Of a stretch of DNA of 64,000 nucleotides, positions 63,801 through 64,000 are shown in pieces. This DNA is from an uncultured Verrucomicrobiota bacterium (GTDB taxonomy: Bacteria; Verrucomicrobiota; Verrucomicrobiia; Opitutales; UBA9783). The DNA lies in NCBI GenBank assembly GCA_946186275.1, contig CAMHMO010000006.1:24761-88760 (forward strand), given 5' to 3'. Made by a program: the position numbers and the translations under genes. Every line of letters starts with the position of its first letter. The first letter of the stretch is position 1. Below the pieces are notes generated by a model. It saw nothing but the letters and a program-made list of their open reading frames with translations. It was not told where the DNA came from and made no database searches.

Positions 63801-64000
63801 CCGTCTTTCGTTTCCGGTTCCGCTTCGATATCTGCGGGAACTTCTTTGAAATCAACGGGATCGAGACCCGAAATAACTGTTTCAATTACTTTCAGGCAGT
63901 CCGTAATCCTTTGTGCGATAGTCTCTGCGTCCGGAATCTCTTCCACGTTTTCCTGCCGGTTGTTCTCTTCGTTGTTTTCTCCATCGTCCCGGTTTTCGTT
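54803..64000 (-). CDS. Giant protein (>3,060 residues) with OTU-like cysteine-protease signature, runs off the window
   Basis: An open frame runs from a stop at 54803 to the window edge; the GTG at 63946 is not necessarily its start since the frame stays open beyond with an acidic Asn/Glu-rich stretch. No signal peptide or membrane segment seen. Counting from 63946, NGNGDCGVISVLQG places Cys183; a helical spacer and KACGKTILLV, then IVCIYMERRSVNS and GKNVSHYKAF with His388, match the order Cys ... hydrophobic strands ... H-Y of OTU deubiquitinases. The rest lacks known domains but has many segments like ENKGVKEVDFSKSPL and EHPTITHVDFSCMP, leucine-rich-repeat-like ('L...I..VDFS'). No enzyme motif elsewhere. 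Candidate T3SS effector. Single gene; upstream end unseen. Confidence 0.6.
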   Translation of the reverse strand, partial: NENRDDGENNEENNRQENVEEIPDAETIAQRITDCLKVIETVISGLDPVDFKEVPADIEAEPETKDGEDMLTCFKRLLSGYCRCNGFKNGVKMDNGARDVLWTDEDFSKRVNLETVKNLPKDNGKAFKQILLGKLNPLLKRENEAQVMTKAFASRVWRCIVYYVREGKFPEVSLLDRRSIFDEIRRFSLTNFLENNGNGDCGVISVLQGNALIDGSDEDKAPNRKWTADEIKKLRKKAGDQLPLADVRQCTGKNGEVFRFFAEDAAKWDKHTQRINSVKDKGLGVTGKEYALAKVSQNIRDELARNFTAEACKKRITAEGANTVYEKSLLPDDFRWFAKACGKTILLVQEGVEDALVSLYFRDGTQLSNGTAFFENLFTEEEAKRIVCIYMERRSVNSDDGKNVSHYKAFSAEGRKALFDTLGYRENDGTEELKTAFSKAKLDLTGGSDESKKIKDIEKRMRARVLFECDPSGFTKACFASIKPESVTFPSYPIYGNQQTDALKELSGTNDGLQTTLKWSEPLGDNELNALNQTFGTDHLYLKRTDGEFFRFETVRERIDRWREQKLYTPTMTEDGVLDWSKETRLAEDLKKSEHRYAYFHGLLEKYVTKKNGAWMYGDKVVKVIDVRGLEKDVFDEWYEYCSFSKYVTTDYPGIAFRVLPSYKSKESRIMKVTAGGADTDKWSDCVVRTEEEKTAWDNEHLPKLARKRLHNCVDDDYNGKATFAQEDWNVLKDRSSEDFVLLLSENKGVKEVDFSKSPLDAKAFNNIFQTAEDIKHLGLLSGVKLWIPISREGDFGNEKMFRKNSDKSKKIDGVEFISFSVLPKSIGIRFIEEAIVTEKEQNNRKVIRLVWNSYARHLLNCARNLANAGHAIGCEIFADKVAKAAEEQARARVCIDLSDVDYDKAFGDMLVPALSERGIDVLVTKSASKECLENFRAQGRKGTAPVYCKDGADIWFLPGADLTIPGNKSAVDTKAQALLNKKNEILRAIEADNNPNMALSEEMLGLATVKEIFDALEKNATEGTVTVPWYKNDPKEVDVIAWARAYCGSKPSDGRKLMKRSVKLIPGREGAVDFFPETLERDVMKYCYGSFGCLCKPQDGTITFVKRDRFNNEKRDLMLAVMEGGKYNNVKIDEWDWNQAQFFFTDLVAAKMAPYHGDGFFFRTTPNMVILLDALAGYASKAGGGRTSDLEIKFSNDVKIKEEEVKSWLGAQTDPEVKARILYKAKDKIVKSVTLKSRFKYLWDTVRSSGKLSFALRDITDEEGSGTLANVLTGAVKNGLRELVVPEEVLLETNNLRKIFLEAARKMLSDVKKNQVTVTSEKEAVIDLLLKNLGNDGKRGAFCIASEDGSKKKCLIISRKAFLEKCRKANLDKIKNNTNDNIEVSTSDTDKDTLMELCKQLNKPNVGGKLTASGFDKDVANKMIEEILKSGVMHRLTLTFKKCPGAVMDADLLKCMKNGWAFDKKVSPNQLTVEFYPPASKNALSAEISEFLKDRFKAVTDSYDVAKKYWYLDMLSVLKAADDRASTVSELIFDVKKAKKEELNALASGIETFCKEVPVQRTDWKLKLTNLNNYEERGKFEDTLKKINKYDTDRKRMVHVEDTHGELVVTTVSIEDGFIRDLQGSGTTKGKVTGCGLRWAEVPVKFALQCANLEKCTVRGMNNMQQKPMTDELKEAVASVLKSTTGRTGWFATFEEPVIDKTDASALLGLNGEADVHRYVIPCGNRTLLFVNKAMYDFWTKHLQKDANIRIDKTLTEQTDEFLPILFAASTPSSVTKTLTVASDVDVCKGLDSNNPFEYVIDYGGGRHDWNIVFEDNRKHVPFEHRCKCTAEGIACGLKLFDPNKNENTLTFLPCGKAGEMRFKNSDIKRKIDDEHESEADFPQGYGESDWFAQSSRVPLGIVLEYIEKETDESTKKLTINISYKKILVDDLKAFLPKAGKSNRPWQLKITCSDTKEAKTFADAVNKLNQKTLRYGFVANPSGREVSVTARELALSERVESDGTLTLFEEEVKEGVVTTSLPKFFKKLNLLNAATGTGAPAVKMANAILPFGSEFFVDKTPGISFSFLKEALVKLLKSGKDENWKTLTLSLKEAFDAKAFEKAVNDALEAANVKQSVTVSPEGVITFVPRVPMPSFESVSAQIVTQFTKINDNKYGRQFSNVNALKWTDEWTRWFERPETDFGKFIEALAEHPTITHVDFSCMPKDSVGHRKYSTEDAVRQLLKVNDVWFTCRLYGDDDADASKTIWKTWVKTYKLSAVTKKGTKWALWNWFDKTAPEEYKLEGNDGRWFRIHPTASYVVSKKENGKKRLLWNRATLLNLLSTGTSVPPLEDRLEGLTGRQNAAKLPYDNLKNKGADGQPLVPYEAIDTIDFTIGDPEVTVVTVGNNSHKWADVHKIVGEKDFWNKIGAATGAQRDHIRRVSVIAYADCLTDEAKKAINKANWIIKARGQKGGRNVVEIKYDIGSVFANIGSAFNDDTVRRFDAEDARARHESEEIFAAGGKWVPKADTNDGTALRVFGEAKRQYDKMPFGAFLKIVKQKAGNISKIDLTKFDDKGVKVSFNEFLKHPMWIFTLPSTRLAEIKYGEKAGFVKILGEPNTAVTFIVFPQLKLEEPGEYRRPPKNGRAERYITNAGKVSQFAGQYFTEFTKQLGVKISAKKPDIVVLNEIDTVTEKLANTDMKAFKAFFDTENFRGIGFEFPKKIKEQDINFEYAVRKYNEDKNSKNELAWSPGTGSDFPVVYVLPNRWTDEVYCPKDVNASKTWLEGKNRQETISRLEKLKKGLAKEAGQILKANLANHLRNAIERLTSDDWQVVFGFKLKSDDYLDTENSGAPKLLLKADESLLRGDNADFVLRLCNGFPLSEDQRHNFGLFVRWAQEFGDDNLNWSRDKSLVVEAVLRFFLSFPDMSYRDKFLEAMEYSSVKISTDWQKSWNFTFGQLMKKYKDRIQWNNTSFKKVQHKDTHADIGPNDYAAITKSWENKDVVFRRNASERDAVEKRFKAFLQSLRGFNDWNTVGGEMKRWEDYQLNRWKKYLDLRIKDSDLPASLHNKAAIDAAESGTTGTH

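Overview
The window looks like a chromosomal segment of a host-associated bacterium. The protein families and unusual variants seen (divergent PPi-type phosphofructokinase, K+-dependent membrane pyrophosphatase, DnaX with a degenerate zinc site, Chlamydia/Yersinia-style type III secretion parts) fit the PVC superphylum, probably Verrucomicrobiota/Opitutae-like. That placement is an inference from protein character, not a computed phylogeny. Decaying genes (a zinc-finger gene, pheT, uvrA and integrase relics, frameshifted surface and protease genes) next to secretion genes suggest a genome under reduction and a life in contact with eukaryotic cells.

Layout. 1-5.5 kb: a tightly packed minus-strand operon with the whole set of enzymes expected for UDP-2,3-diacetamido-2,3-dideoxy-mannuronate (wbpA-B-D-E-I order of action), followed by a glycosyltransferase cut by the window edge. 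5.7-20.2 kb: housekeeping genes (lgt, a dUTPase-like pyrophosphohydrolase, truA, an iron-type ABC permease, an AsmA-like giant, CPBP protease, tsaE, ogt, cysS, PPi-type PFK), tRNA-Lys, and two tRNA-Arg genes flanking a possible integrase remnant. 20.2-22.7 kb: an orphan Fis-type helix-turn-helix, a secreted HEIGH metalloprotease-like gene split by a frameshift, and about 0.9 kb without a clear gene. 22.7-39.3 kb: FKBP, serS, tRNAs, hppA, trpB, an Abi/DRT-type reverse transcriptase beside tRNA-Ser, ruvC, LysM protein, radical SAM protein, a pgi - two tiny lipoproteins - xthA operon, and thrS lacking its TGS domain.

39.5-64 kb is the accessory, host-interaction-like part: a degenerate gene for a protein made almost wholly of C2H2-type zinc fingers, a pheT relic, a FabH/OleA-like synthase, sctV with an SctY/YscY-like TPR protein directly upstream, a secreted protein of unknown type, a translocator-like membrane/coiled-coil protein, a stand-alone GspE-type ATPase, an outer-membrane barrel gene with ten CTAC repeats at its 5' end and its signal peptide out of frame, sfsA, dnaX, a uvrA relic, and a giant ORF (over 3,060 codons, running off the window) with an OTU-like cysteine-protease signature near its N-terminal end.

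Working together: the pyrophosphate-linked PFK and the membrane pyrophosphatase suggest PPi-based energy saving. SctV, SctY-like and the translocator-like protein point to a functional or recently functional type III system. The OTU-like giant, the zinc-finger protein and the metalloprotease are candidate effectors or secreted factors.
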